Shown: positions 1 to 10,116, numbered from the stretch's first letter. The stretch: 64,000 nt of DNA from Epiperipatus broadwayi (GCA_028023455.1 JAQFVV010006221.1:3795166-3859165); one strand, 5' to 3'. Made by a program: numbers and translations. The notes: generated by a model not told the origin, from the letters alone.

Positions 1-39
1 AAAGATGTTTGTTCTTAATCTTACAATATTGCAAATAGT

Positions 40-400
40 GTACCCATTCGATGTAAATAGGATGCTTAATAATTCTAAAAATAGCATTATCATGAGACTA
101 TAGTAACAAGCAATGGTGCAGGATTCAGCACAATGCAGCTGAAGTAATTCCTTACTCTGCATGAGATACAGCATGTACTTACACTGCCATATTATGCTCC
201 ATCAAATGGAATAGCAGAAAGACTGTTCAATATTTGAAATTCACACTTAGTAGGATGAAGTATGCTAATATCCATGAAGCACTAATAATAGTGGTGTTTT
301 ATCACTACTTCATGCCAGGTTCAGTTATAAGAAAATCCTAGCAGAATTGTTCATGAAGCAACACATAAGAATGTACGTGTATGAAAAGTTTAAAAGAAGG
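40..400 (+). pseudogene. Ty3/Gypsy-type integrase relic
   Basis: A broken piece of an LTR-retrotransposon integrase. In the frame starting at 109 the translation reads SNGAGFSTMQLK, a stop (145-147), then a stretch ending PYYAPSNGIAERLFNI before a stop at 235-237. This matches the family pattern around the second catalytic Asp (S-D-N-G) and the catalytic Glu block (P-Y-H-P-x-S-N-G-x-A-E-R). The Glu motif is kept, but the Asp that normally precedes NG is not seen. A further piece around 323-375, in another frame, resembles the region just after the catalytic core (AELFMKQHIR). It has at least two stops and one frame change, so it is dead. No LTR is visible nearby, and the element may continue to the left of the window. 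The family call rests on the order of motifs. Confidence 0.6.
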
Positions 401-479
401 AAGTAAATTTTATTGCACTATAAATTCATCAATACTCCTTCAACACTTTAAGCAAATAACTTTATTTATATATTTTACA

Positions 480-508
480 GTTTCGACTGTACTAGCAGTC
501 TTCATCAG
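480..508 (-). ncRNA. hammerhead-ribozyme-like core motif (candidate)
   Basis: Read on the minus strand, 508-502 is CUGAUGA, 500-496 GACUG and 489-485 CAGUC form a perfect 5-bp stem with a 6-nt loop, and 484-480 is GAAAC. This is the order of the hammerhead catalytic core: CUGAUGA, stem II, GAAA. One extra A (501) lies between the core and stem II, and I could not find a paired stem III with an NUH cleavage site on either side. It may therefore be a decayed ribozyme or a look-alike. An AATAAA sequence follows on the same strand about 20 nt downstream. Motifs of this kind are known from Penelope-like elements and retrozymes. Nothing else here proves such an element. Confidence 0.25.
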
Positions 509-519
509 AACTACAACAT

Positions 520-1430
520 AAAAAATTAGACAAATATTATATCAATACAACCAAAATTATTATTCTTCATATTTCCATATAAAAGTAAAATTAAACAAAA
601 TAATATAAAACAACAACAACTCAATCCAAACCCTTTCAACCAAAATCCTCCCAAATCTTTCAAAAACCCAACACATAAAAATTAAACTACAAAAAATATA
701 ATATTAAAATATATATATATAATAATAATAACAAACTAATAATAAAAAATAACAATAAAAATAAAAAATAACAAAACATTTTAAAATCATTTTTAAATTA
801 TTCTTCAAATTGACAAACAAATAAATTTATTAAAACAATTCAAATTTTATCATCAAACCATTAAAAACAATTGTGAAAGGTCAAATTTAACTTAGGACAG
901 ATAATCTGGATTAAAGATATTCTAAAGAAAAAATGGATGCCTGGCAAAATAAGCAGAATACTGTCTACCCAAATATGGAAAATAAAGAATAAAAGAGTTG
1001 GCACATTAATCACATAAAGGAATGTCTAATTGAATGAATAGAGGATATAAATGATAATGTAAATTTGGCTAATATTCAAGTTAATTTTTTAAGAAAAAGA
1101 TAAAGATGTTAAAATGGATGTATTTATTAACACTGAGATAGATGTAAAATGTAAGCATGCATCTCAAATGGCACCTACAAAATTAAATGGTGAAATTCAG
1201 CCAGAATAAGAAGAGGATACAATGGAAAGGGAAAGAGAAAAATCCACTTTATTAAGATCTTCCAGAGAGAGAGACATATACCAAAGAAGCAACAAGATTA
1301 TTTTTTGTGGAAAGGATTTATTTCCAGAATGAAGGAAAAGTATTACTATGTACTGACTAGTTTATGTGTTTATTAATAAAGATATATGTGTATGCATGTA
1401 AGGCTGGTCAATACAGGCAGTGTTATGTTA
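520..1430. other. AT-rich stretch without recognised gene
   Basis: This stretch is composed of A-rich simple sequence (about 540-880, including TA and TAA runs near 703-735) followed by purine-rich sequence with many stops in all frames. The part from 900 to 1370 could be a badly decayed retroelement body, since it adjoins the integrase relic, but no motif supports that. No gene is called. Confidence 0.5.
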
Positions 1431-1438
1431 CTCTAGAC

Positions 1439-1834
1439 CAGGGGTCCCCAACCTTTTTGCACTTAAGAGCACATTCTATAATACTGGCCTGGTGGCAGGC
1501 ACCATTTATTTTTTCTATCAGGTGACGGGCACCATTTATTTTTTCAGTGTAAATTTATAGTTGGATATTGTTAATAATACACATAATGTACAAAAAAATA
1601 TTTATTTCAAAAATAAAAAATTTTAACATATAATTAATGTTTATATTTTTACGCTGTAAAGGTATAGTATGCCCTACAATTTGATTACAATATAATACAA
1701 TAATTTATAAGAAATTTTAAAAATTAAATTTATTTGTATCAGATAAATAATTTATCGTGTTCGGATAGCGGCGGGCACACTAAAATGGTCTGTGGGTGCC
1801 ATGGTCCCCGTGGGCATAGGTTTGGGGACCCCTG
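1439..1834. mobile_element. non-autonomous hAT element (MITE)
   Basis: A 396-bp element with terminal inverted repeats: the left end is CAGGGGTCCCCAACC, and the right end read in reverse is CAGGGGTCCCCAAACC. It is flanked by perfect 8-bp direct repeats CTCTAGAC at 1431-1438 and 1835-1842. An 8-bp duplication with CAGNGG-type ends is the hallmark of the hAT superfamily. Inside, GGCACCATTTATTTTTTC occurs twice in tandem (about 1498 and 1528), showing an internal duplication. There is no transposase, so it must have been moved by an element elsewhere. The intact target duplication and good end similarity argue for a fairly young insertion. Confidence 0.93.
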
Positions 1835-1842
1835 CTCTAGAC

Positions 1843-2143
1843 ATACTGATGTGCAGAAAAGGTTAATCAAGCAAATTGCAAGTAACCTACATATTCTAAT
1901 CTGTATAACAAATTGTCTAACAATATGCAAATTGTCTGAGCTGTTAAAATGCATGAAGAACTTGAGGGAGAAAAAAAAGTAGATTAGTAAAACTAGTAAA
2001 GCAGAATAAAAGCAGTTTAATGAATGCAATGCAGAAGGTGCAGTTTTATACCAGATAGTGCAAAAGATAAGAGATAGAGCCAAATTTAATTGGACTGACT
2101 AAAAGATATGAGGGAGCAGTAAACTATTTACTAAAATTGCTAG
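1843..2143. other. AT-rich spacer
   Basis: No gene or element is recognised between the hAT element and the first direct repeat. Short open frames overlapping 1734-2083 on both strands run through the hAT element and are not genes. Confidence 0.5.
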
Positions 2144-2291
2144 TGAGATATTATTTTATATAGCGCTATGTTTTAATACTGTAATAGTGATATTAGTGAT
2201 TAAGCCAATGGACATGTGCTTTAAAGATAAATTATAAATGAATACTCTCACTTTTCCAGACACAAGATATAGTATTTTAGAAAGAATGGAA
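2144..2291 (+). repeat. direct repeat, copy 1 (about 148 bp)
   Basis: This sequence begins GAGATATTATTTTATATAGC and ends in AGAAAGAATGGA. It recurs at 2479-2628 with a handful of substitutions, about 335 bp apart. It could be a local duplication or two insertions of one element. No coding potential is seen. Confidence 0.85.
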
Positions 2292-2478
2292 TGAATCCAC
2301 CCATTCTTTCAACCCAAACATTTATCTATGGGCAAATCTAAAGCGTACAGAAATGAGAGTGTGAAGGTGTTAAGAAATCACTTTAAATTACATTTGTTAT
2401 GTTTGAATGAATGACGCCTGCAAAATCTTTACAATTTATGACCTGTCATTCTTTAGTTGAAATTAAACATATATAATG

Positions 2479-2628
2479 AGATATTATTTTATATAGCACT
2501 ATGTTTTAATACTGTAATAGTGATATTAGCGATTAAGACAATGCACATGTACTTTAAAGATAAATTATAAATGAATACTCTTACTTTTTCTCCATACACA
2601 AGATACAGTATTTTAGAAAGAATGGAAA
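2479..2628 (+). repeat. direct repeat, copy 2 (about 150 bp)
   Basis: Second copy of the repeat at 2144-2291. It differs by single-base changes (for example GCGC to GCAC in the first 30 bases) and a short T/C insertion near 2588. Confidence 0.85.
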
Positions 2629-2629
2629 A

Positions 2630-3835
2630 TTAATGTAGAAAGTTACAGAATTAAAATGATAAACTTTTAATAATATGAATAGATATTAAAGGGACTTAAG
2701 AAAGTGTGGAAATAGAGGTAACTCTAAATATGAACTGTTCAGTGATTAATATTATTTGTTGTGAAGTTCAGTCAACCAGTTGTGAATGGATTACTAACTT
2801 ATACATTATTCAGAGTAAATAAAGTCATTGTTAATTTATTAAACTTTTGGTATGTTTAATTTAAAGTATAATTATTAAACAGAAGACTGCTTAGATTATA
2901 GACTGGTCCCATACATAATACAATCATCATTCTTATCATTATATTAAAATCATTTGGTAATCCTATGGTCTTTGCTGCAGAAATTTCCTTTCTTTCTGAT
3001 TCTAATATCAGTTGTTGATGCTCATTAAGGCTTACTTATTCAACAACTATTTTCCAAATATAGTTTTCAAGTAATTAATCTTTTTTCTTTTATATATACA
3101 TTATCTGTCAACTACAACATGCTACTCTTCCCATTTACACAGGGTATGTCAATAAAGTATTTAATATTGATGAAATTTTAATACTATTTGCCAAATGAAT
3201 TATTTCCAGCATTCCACTAAAACAATATGCTGATTTGTTTACAAATTTTCTTTTCATACTTGATCATAGTTTTGGTTAAAATATACATTTAAGCACTTAC
3301 GCTTTTAATATAATTTTTAATAATTCACAACACCTTTTGAAATGTCAGTACTACAAGTGAACTACGTGGTTTATATATTTGAAAATGCATAATGACACAT
3401 TTATTTTTTATAAATTTTTAATATTCGTAAATAATGCACCTATAATCAAACTATTATATTTTTGACCCAGTAGTATTTGTAAGCATATATTTTTAAAAAG
3501 CAAAATACATAGATATTTATGTTTTATTTGTTGTTTACTTTAACTGAATTGTTTTAATCATGGATAGTTTTAAGCAACACCTTCCACATGCCTCAGACTA
3601 AGGATTTAATAAACATTATGAATTAACATACAGGCTACTGAAATAATTCATGTCTGCAAAGTATCTCTTCATTATATGTATATATATATGAAAACTACAT
3701 TATGCATGATTTATATTCTATTTTTTATATTTTATTTTAGCTATTTTAAATTGACAACATCACAAGGTGATATCCCAATTCTATAGTTACATATATTTTA
3801 TTAAATATAGCTGATTTTATTTAATCATTTGCTAT
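2630..3835. other. AT-rich intergenic sequence
   Basis: No open frame, repeat boundary or motif is recognised here beyond short A/T runs and a TA run near 3679-3690. Confidence 0.5.
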
Positions 3836-3837
3836 TT

Positions 3838-4064
3838 TTCATGGTTTTTTTTATACATGATCATTGTGATTTCATTGTCAATTTCATCTAATCTTTTATT
3901 AATTTTCATGGTTTTTTATACATGATCATTCAATTTTATCTAATCTTTTATTAATTTTCATGGTTTTTTATACATTATCATTGTGATTTCATTGTCAATT
4001 TTATCTACTCTTTTATTATTTTTCATGGTTTTTTATACATGATCATTGTGATTTCATTGTCAAC
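3838..4064 (+). repeat. minisatellite, about 4 units of 52-67 bp
   Basis: Four units in tandem, each starting TTCATGGTTTTTT-ATACA. Each continues TGATCATTGTGATTTCATT, CAATTTTATCTA and CTTTTATTA. The second unit lacks the GTGATTTCATTGT block and the last unit is incomplete. Unit length and identity vary slightly, as expected of an old minisatellite. Confidence 0.85.
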
Positions 4065-4227
4065 AAACATAAAATATATGCAGGAGTTATTGTTATTTAA
4101 GATCAAAACAAAGAATATTAACTTATCAAAATATTTGGAATAATTTTCCATATGAATATTTAATGAAGACCATATTATAATAAAACTAAAACTCTTAACA
4201 CATAATGCATTATATATGCTTTAAAGG

Positions 4228-4335
4228 CCTTATATGTGTTGGTGCAGTTGGTAGAATATCCAACTTGGGATCAAGAGGTTCCAGGATCCATTCTGACACT
4301 CACAATTTTGGTGTTTGAATTTATGAACTTCTGAG
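4228..4335 (+). mobile_element. tRNA-derived SINE, type 2
   Basis: A tRNA-like promoter: an A-box-like segment GGTGCAGTTGGTAGAA at 4241-4256, followed about 20 bp later by a B-box-like GAGGTTCCAGGATCC (4275-4289), then a non-tRNA body. A related sequence lies at 31617-31706 on the other strand. Missing tRNA folding elsewhere and the shared body make a SINE more likely than a tRNA gene. Confidence 0.5.
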
Positions 4336-4384
4336 CAATAAATCCATTAGCTTTTTTGTTATGCTTCAAACAATTCTTTTTTTT

Positions 4385-4482
4385 TCATATGTCAAAGCAT
4401 CGGCCGGGAAGCGAACCCGCAACAACTGTCTGCAAAACACTACTTGCAAGGCGGCTGCGCTGATCTCTCAGCTACCAACTTC
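4385..4482 (-). mobile_element. tRNA-derived SINE, type 1
   Basis: On the minus strand a tRNA-like head reads TAGCTGAGAGATCAGCGCAG (A-box region), then GCCGCCTTGCAAG, then a good B box GGGTTCGCTTCCCGGCC. A short tail ends in TTTGACATATGAAA. The same head and tail recur at 9151-9260 (+) and, decayed, at 41980-42016 and 57797-57887. The shared tail after the B box marks a SINE family rather than a tRNA gene. Confidence 0.7.
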
Positions 4483-5112
4483 TTTTATTTGTTTACATTT
4501 AAATGTATTTATATGAAGATAAATTAAAAAAACACATTAAATAATTTAAACTCTTACAAAAGTTGAAGTTATTTGGCTTTGACTGATAATAATCAGTTTA
4601 AACAATATTTTATTAAATTTTATGTTGTCTAGAAAATTATTTTACTTTTCTATTCAATATAAAAATCAATGAACTTGAAGAAAAAAATTGTTTTTACATT
4701 ATTCTGCAGATCATCGTTTTTAATAATCATTGATATAAATAAATAGCAAAAAACATAGTAAATAAAAAGTGCATAAAAATATTTTTGCTTAATTAAAATT
4801 TGTGTAGCTATTTATTCTAGATATATTCACAGTGAATACAGTACAGAATAATGTTCAATGTAAGCTTCATGAATAGAACAAAGTTTCATAAATGTTTGTG
4901 TTGTATCAATATTATTTAGCATTGTATCATTAGTAAGATATTAATAGAGAGTTAGATGATGGAAATTCTTTGTCCCTCTTAAGCAGAAGCTTTACTCCAA
5001 AGAATCCATTGTGAGTCAACTTTCTGTCAAACCAGAAAAATACTTTTTAATGAGTTTTTATCTCTCTCTCTCTCTATATATATATATATAGTAAGGAACT
5101 TGTAGAAATAAC
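4483..5112. other. AT-rich stretch with CT/TA microsatellite
   Basis: No gene is seen. A (CT)n run joined to a (TA)n run lies at about 5062-5091, just upstream of the LINE relic. Confidence 0.5.
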
Positions 5113-5566
5113 TTGATACTAAAAGGAAATATGCCTATGTGTTTGAAAAGGAAAGTTTTTAATAAATATGTTTACTCAGTTCTTACTTATGGATCTGAGA
5201 CTTGGATACTTTATAGAAGAGCAATATTAAGACTTCAGAGATTCAAAAAGTATGGAGAGATGCATGTTAGGAGTAACAAGAAAGAGATCAAAAACGCAAT
5301 ATATGGGTAAGAGAACAAACAGGTGTTACTGACCTCATTGAAAAAATTAAAAGACTGGAGTTGGACTGGACATATTGCTAGAAGAGATGATAATAGATGG
5401 ACAATTATAATTTTAAACTAGATTCCAAGAGATATGGATGGATGAAGTAAGAAAGTGTGTACAGGGGATGTGGAGAAGAGAAGCTAAAGTTCAGAGATGG
5501 ATTGATCTTGGAGAGACTTTCATCTTGCAGTGGATTGATAATGGTTGATGATGATGATGATGATGG
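5113..5566 (+). pseudogene. RTE-like LINE, 3' end of ORF2 with TGATG tail
   Basis: A 5'-truncated non-LTR retrotransposon. It begins with a reading frame (5113-5307) containing SLKRKV-like and LTYGSETW-type residues typical of the post-RT region of RTE/CR1-like LINEs. After one or more frameshifts it continues with TGHIARRDDNRWT (about 5370-5400) and IPR (about 5420). The frame containing QRWIDLGE and LQWIDNG then runs to the terminal stop near 5545. It ends in a short (TGATGA)n tail at 5546-5566, a typical RTE 3' end. It is broken by a frameshift near 5355 and a stop near 5418. A second, shorter copy of the same 3' end lies at 35285-35475. The clade call (RTE) is from the tail and the C-terminal motif pattern. 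Confidence 0.65.
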
Positions 5567-6090
5567 AGGACTTGAACTCAGACTTTCAAACACCCCACAG
5601 CTTTCCAATCCATCTTATATAACTGATACACATGACCACATATATGTGAAAAAGATAAATGATCTCCAATATTTGTATTTCGTGCTGAACCGGCACTTAT
5701 CATTTGGTTCAGATCACTATTTCCAACACATATATACAATCACTGCTCATTTTATATTGAGATAGCAAATCTTTATACTTTAATGGATAGGCTTCAATCT
5801 TTCTCTACTCTCAAACTCTTCAGACACCCATATCATTGAAAATTTGAGGATGAAATGCTCAATGCCTTTGATGAAGATTTGCTACCTTAATATAAACTGA
5901 GCAGTGATTATATATATGCATTGGAGATGATGGTCTGGATCAACCGATGAGTGCTGGTTCAGCATGAAATACATACATTGGAGATCATTTTTCTTTTTCA
6001 CATGTATGTAGTCATGTGTATGAGGTGTATAAGATGGATTGGATAGTTATGGAGTGTTTGAAAGTCTGAGTTCAAATTCCTTATAATTAC
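5566..6090. repeat. hairpin repeat family B, copy B1 (near complete)
   Basis: A long inverted repeat. The left arm (about 5568-5775) starts GACTTGAACTCAGACTTTCA and the right arm (about 5875-6083) ends GAAAGTCTGAGTTCAAAT. The arms pair over roughly 200 bp around a central region of about 100 bp. The arms contain GATGAGTGCTGGTTC-like and GGAGATCATTT-like blocks found in all family B copies. It starts at the TGATG tail of the LINE at 5113-5566. An open frame crossing it (5457-5765) is not a gene. Other pieces lie at 6195-6265, 25280-25776, 30130-30345, 30905-31290, 31339-31556, 37705-37950 and 51216-51285. Confidence 0.8.
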
Positions 6091-6194
6091 CTTAAGTTTA
6101 ATTTAGATAATATATTTGTATTTAAATATTAAATAATTTATGTATATAACTTTTATTACATTTTACAGGCTTAAACCTGTATTTATATATGTAA

Positions 6195-6265
6195 TATATG
6201 CAGGATTCGAATTCAGACTTTCACACAACCCATTACTCTCAATGCCATCTTATATAACTTTTAAA
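6195..6265. repeat. hairpin family B fragment
   Basis: GGATTCGAATTCAGACTTTC followed by a CCATCTTATATAAC block matches the outer part of the family B left arm (5568-5630), then diverges. This is a short relic. Confidence 0.55.
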
Positions 6266-6402
6266 ATTTTGAATTAATTTTTTATTAATTAAAAAAAGAA
6301 ACTTATTGCAATAAAAAGGCAGGAAAAAACATGTTTATTTTATCGAAGTGATTTTGTAAATATTAGATCCAAAAAATTCAAGTGCAGTATTCAAAAAGGG
6401 GT

Positions 6403-6460
6403 CAAAAAGCTCTTCACTGATGAAAGTCACAAGCTAGAAATTAATCTGAGGATATGACAT
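6403..6460 (-). repeat. hairpin family A fragment
   Basis: GCTCTTCACTGATGAAAGTC, followed by CACAAGCTAGAAA, matches the centre and right arm of family A (compare 34560-34610 and 46250-46380). Neither end of the family is present. Confidence 0.5.
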
Positions 6461-6539
6461 GATAGCACTGAATAAAGAATTAATAGTGAAAAGTATTATG
6501 GTATGCAGAAGATTTGGATAAAGACTTTATGTCAGTATA

Positions 6540-7030
6540 CTTGTATAAAAGATGGGATGGTTGTGTTAGGAGAATTGTTGAGTATTATAGTGGCAAAGAA
6601 TGGGATAGAAGGATAGATGCATTAATAAAAAGTAGGGAGCTGGAGAGATGGATAACTAGTATGAAGAGTTAAAAGAGTTTAAATATATATAAAAGTAGAC
6701 AGAATATTGGGTGTAAGTTAATTTATGATAATAACAATGAAAGTAGTTTACTGTTTAAGACTCGAACAAGATGTCTAGCAACAAGGAAATGTACACAGAA
6801 ATGAAGAAATGTGGATGATTTAGTCTGAAAGTTGTGTAAGAAAGGCATGGAAAATATTAAGCAATGCTTACAAGCAGAAAGAGTACAAATAATGAGGTTG
6901 TGGGAGTATAAGTATAAACAAAGTGATTATACAGAAAGTGGGTTCTTTGTTTTTATGCTGGATTTGGAAAAAAAACATAAAGGGGATCTAGATATAAAGG
7001 TCATAGAGTGGACAAAGGTGATGTTGTAGA
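6540..7030 (+). pseudogene. LINE ORF2 C-terminal relic with broken zinc knuckle
   Basis: One frame reads through ESSLLFKTRTRCLATRKCTQ, a stop (6802-6804), RNVDDLV, a stop (6826-6828) and KLCKKGMENIKQ, then an open stretch to 7029. The two stops sit where a Trp and a zinc-binding Cys would be expected in the C-terminal C-x2-C...H domain of Jockey/R1-type LINE proteins, so both look like point nonsense changes. The region upstream (6540-6670) has IVEYYSGKEWD-like residues of the same kind. No RT domain is present, so this is an isolated fragment. The clade cannot be assigned. It is purine-rich compared with its surroundings, as decayed coding strands often are. Confidence 0.5.
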
Positions 7031-9150
7031 AATGGAAAAGAGTAGGATAGAGAAGGATATGGAAAAAACCAAAGGTGGTGAATGGAAAGGGAAGGCAAAG
7101 TGGCTAGTACGTTTTTCTGAGCTTAGCGGCTGAGAGATTCCCGACTTCGATAAAGAAGACGCCATAGCGCATCACATCGCATCACCATTACTAAAGCTTA
7201 CATAAAATTATAAAAAGAGTAGGAGAAGAATATAAAATGCTATTATATTTTTATCATTATAATTAATATTTTAAGTCGTAAAAAAATTTACAAGTGATAA
7301 TTTACTTTTTTTTTTCTTATATGTATTTAAGATAATACTTTTGCTGAAAAAAAAAAGTAACACATACACTGCATATGTAAAAATATACAAAATATCTTAC
7401 CTTTAAAAAAATTTATAAATATAAACGAAGCCATTTAAAAAGTGCAGCTAAATCGAGATGCTTTTTTTTTTGTAATGAATCAAATTATTTTTAGAATTAT
7501 TTGAATACAAACATAATTTTAAAGTTGTAGATCAACATTTATTTAAAATAAATTATAGTCTTTTCCAATTCTTATTCAAACGCTATCGAAATAGTATTGA
7601 ATTCTCCTATTATTAAGTTTATAAAAAGACATAACGAGTTTCTAATTAAATATTCTCACGAGTTACTTAAAATATTTTAATATCTGGTGGGTTTTTTTAA
7701 TAACGTTTAGCTTTATTACTGCCTAGCATGCTTTCAATATATTTTTATTGTATCATATTCATGCCATATTATTAAAAAAAAAAAAAAACCCTTTTCTGTG
7801 TATATTTTTATTTTATCAGTTATTACGTTGGCTCAGAAAAGAAAAAAATTAATAACAATTAAATATGAATATACGAATACCATAAGAGAAAAACTTTCAT
7901 ATAAAAAAACAATTAGCCAATTTTCGACTATTACAAGTCGTAGACGTAGCATAAATTGGAAAGTGGGCGTGGGTGTATATACATTAATTAGATAGAATAG
8001 GCCATTTTTTTGAGAGGAGCGTGCACGATTCTTTTCTATTAATTGAGTTTTTGTGAGCTAATATATTCGCCTCTTTAATTTTTAATTTAAAGTCATTGCG
8101 TTCAGTGTTCATCATGTTAACAGATGACAAAATAAAGGGATGACCAGCTGTAGAGAAATGTTCAAAAATATTGAGGGTGTATCTGTATTTGTTCTAGCTT
8201 TACTATATAGGTATGTGTGTTGGACTATACGTGTAGACAGGTTTGCCCGAGATTCCCCTAGTAAATGGAAGCGCATCTGGGTTCTTCTATACGGTTTTCG
8301 TATATTTATGATTACATTAGTCTGCGTTAAAGCGTATACTTTTATAACAACAATTGAATTAAAATATTTTATTGTAAAATTTGTTGACCAAGATTAACAA
8401 TAAAAAGAAAATTATAACCTAAATCTTTTTTATTTATGTATGTATGTCGTTATTATTAATTTAATGTAAAGATTGTTGTTAATTGTCCGAGCAGTGGTTT
8501 TTGTTTGCTCGTGTATTCTACATAAAACTTAAAAATTGATATATGGTATAAATTATATGAAAAGCATGCAGAAAAGTATTTCAAGCTTCTTTGTTGTTCT
8601 CTGTAAGTTTAAAATTTTTATTAAAAATATATCATTATTGTCAATTAATAGTGACTTTTAAATTTGGCTGTTTTAACTCAGATGAATTTAAAAATAGACG
8701 CAAAAAGTTGGAGATAGGTTCTGCCATGATCATGCAGACCTGATCAACAAATACATCCATACATATTACCTACCGATTTTTTAGTAATTATATTTTATAT
8801 CTTGAAGTGTTTTCAGCTTTATAAGAGTATTTTCTTTCTGAAAGACTTCACTACCTGTAAAAATTATATTTTTATTTTACTTTATATTCATTTATATTTT
8901 CCCAGTATACGTAATCAATATTGCATCTCTATACAATGAGTGTTTTTGAGAAAATCTGTAAAACATGAATGGTTTCTGGCTCTTTCCTAAAAAGTTTATT
9001 CAAATTCATCTTAAAATATATTTTTTTTAAAGTTGGTTACTGTACTATTCATTTACTTTGCATTCACAGTTCACAAACTTGCGCTTTAGATTCAATAGTA
9101 TCATGTTTAACAAAATAAAGAATAGTGTCATGTTTAACAAGATAAAGAAT
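7031..9150. other. AT-rich sequence with one weak open frame
   Basis: No recognised gene. The stretch 7100-7200 is less AT-rich (contains ACGCCATAGCGCATCAC) but shows no reading frame. An 85-codon frame at 8140-8397 (+) encodes two hydrophobic segments separated by a basic patch (residues about 14-32 and 47-70) and is followed by AATAAAA at 8399. It matches no family I know and has no splice or promoter context, so I do not call it a gene. A 24-26-bp direct repeat (ATGTTTAACAAAATAAAGAA-like) lies at 9097-9150, just before the SINE. Confidence 0.4.
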
Positions 9151-9260
9151 GTCAAGCATTGTTAGCCCAGAGGTCAGCGCAGCCGCCTTGCAAGCAAGTA
9201 GTTGTTTGCAGATGGTTGTTGCAGGTTCGCCTCCCGGCCAATGCTATGACATATGAAAGG
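9151..9260 (+). mobile_element. tRNA-derived SINE, type 1
   Basis: A head beginning GTCAAGCATTG leads into TTAGCCCAGAGGTCAGCGCA, GCCGCCTTGCAAG, B box CAGGTTCGCCTCCCGGCC and the family tail GCTATGACATATGAAA. This is the best-preserved plus-strand copy; its partners are at 4385-4482 and 57797-57887. Confidence 0.7.
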
Positions 9261-9620
9261 AACAAGTTAAATATTAAGTAGTTTTTATTTTGCCAACTAA
9301 TTTTTAAAATTATTAAAAAGCATTCTTACATAGAATTGTTTTAGACTTTTCAATGTTACATTGGTAGAAGAATAATTTAATTTGTAAATGATTTAATTAA
9401 ACGGATTATTTCAGGATGATAAACTAATCTATTTTTTAATTTGTTAAAAACAGCAATAGCTATTAGAATCTGTGATACATCTCATTAACAACACCTGCCT
9501 TCAATCTAAAAACTAGTGTGATGCTAAAATGTATTAAAATTTTCAAATATATTTACATGATCAAAATATGAGTCATAGATCCAATTCATAGATCACATGA
9601 CCCTATCTCTTAAGCTTGTA
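9261..9620. other. AT-rich spacer
   Basis: No gene, repeat boundary or motif is recognised. Confidence 0.5.
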
Positions 9621-9623
9621 AGT

Positions 9624-10086
9624 TATAAACAGTGAGGATTGCCAATTCTTCTACAAGCTTTATGATAAATGCTTAGCCAGAGCCAGCACTTAAAATATCT
9701 CTGCCAGGAACCTCTCCCCAAACCCCTGACCACGGTTTCATGCTTTGGCACTCCTCAGAGAGGTGTCAGGATAGGTTCAGACACTAGATCTAAAAATACC
9801 AACCCAAAGCCAAGCACTTATCCAAAAGTTATCTATTGAGTGGAAAATCTGAAATTTTCAGACATCTACATGTCTTCAAACCCAGCAATCCAACTCAAAT
9901 AGCTATATGGGTATTTTTAGATCTAATGTCTGAACCTAACCTGACACATCTCTGAGGAGTGCCAAAGCATGAAACCATGGTCAGGGGTTTGGGGAGGAGT
10001 TCCTGGCAGAGATATTTTAAGTGCTGGCTCTGGCTAAGCATTTATCATAAAGCTTGTAAAGGAATTGGCAATCCTCACTGTTTATA
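9624..10086. mobile_element. palindromic foldback/MITE-like element
   Basis: Two arms of about 180 bp (9624-9804 and 9907-10086) are reverse complements with few mismatches. The outer ends read TAAACAGTGAGGATTGCC and its complement, and the arms also share the CCTGAC block and an AGATCTAA block. The spacer is about 100 bp. The ends are flanked by TA on each side (AGT-TA-TAAACAG and CTGTTTA-TA-TTG), consistent with the TA target duplication of Tc1/mariner-type elements. There is no coding sequence. High arm identity suggests a recent origin or ongoing gene conversion between arms. Confidence 0.8.
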
Positions 10087-10087
10087 T

Positions 10088-10116
10088 TGTAACGATATAT
10101 AAATATGTCGTTACAT
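10088..10116. repeat. short palindrome TGTAACGA...TCGTTACA
   Basis: TGTAACGATATA is followed by a short AT spacer and TATGTCGTTACA, so the ends are inverted repeats. LTRs of Ty3/Gypsy elements often start TGTAACG. With the promoter-like block at 10505-10620 it might mark a solo LTR, but I see no matching end, so this is only a suggestion. Confidence 0.3.

Noticed and set aside
4385-4482. Possible functional tRNA gene
   Set aside because: Acceptor stem and anticodon arm do not fold well, and the same head recurs with a shared non-tRNA tail, so it is a SINE.
5457-5765. 102-codon frame with an Asp run
   Set aside because: It spans the LINE end, the TGATG tail (giving the Asp run) and the family B hairpin arm; it is not a gene.
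8140-8397. 85-codon frame with two hydrophobic segments and AATAAAA after the stop
   Set aside because: At this AT content both hydrophobic stretches and AATAAA are expected by chance, and no family is recognised. Transcript data would decide.
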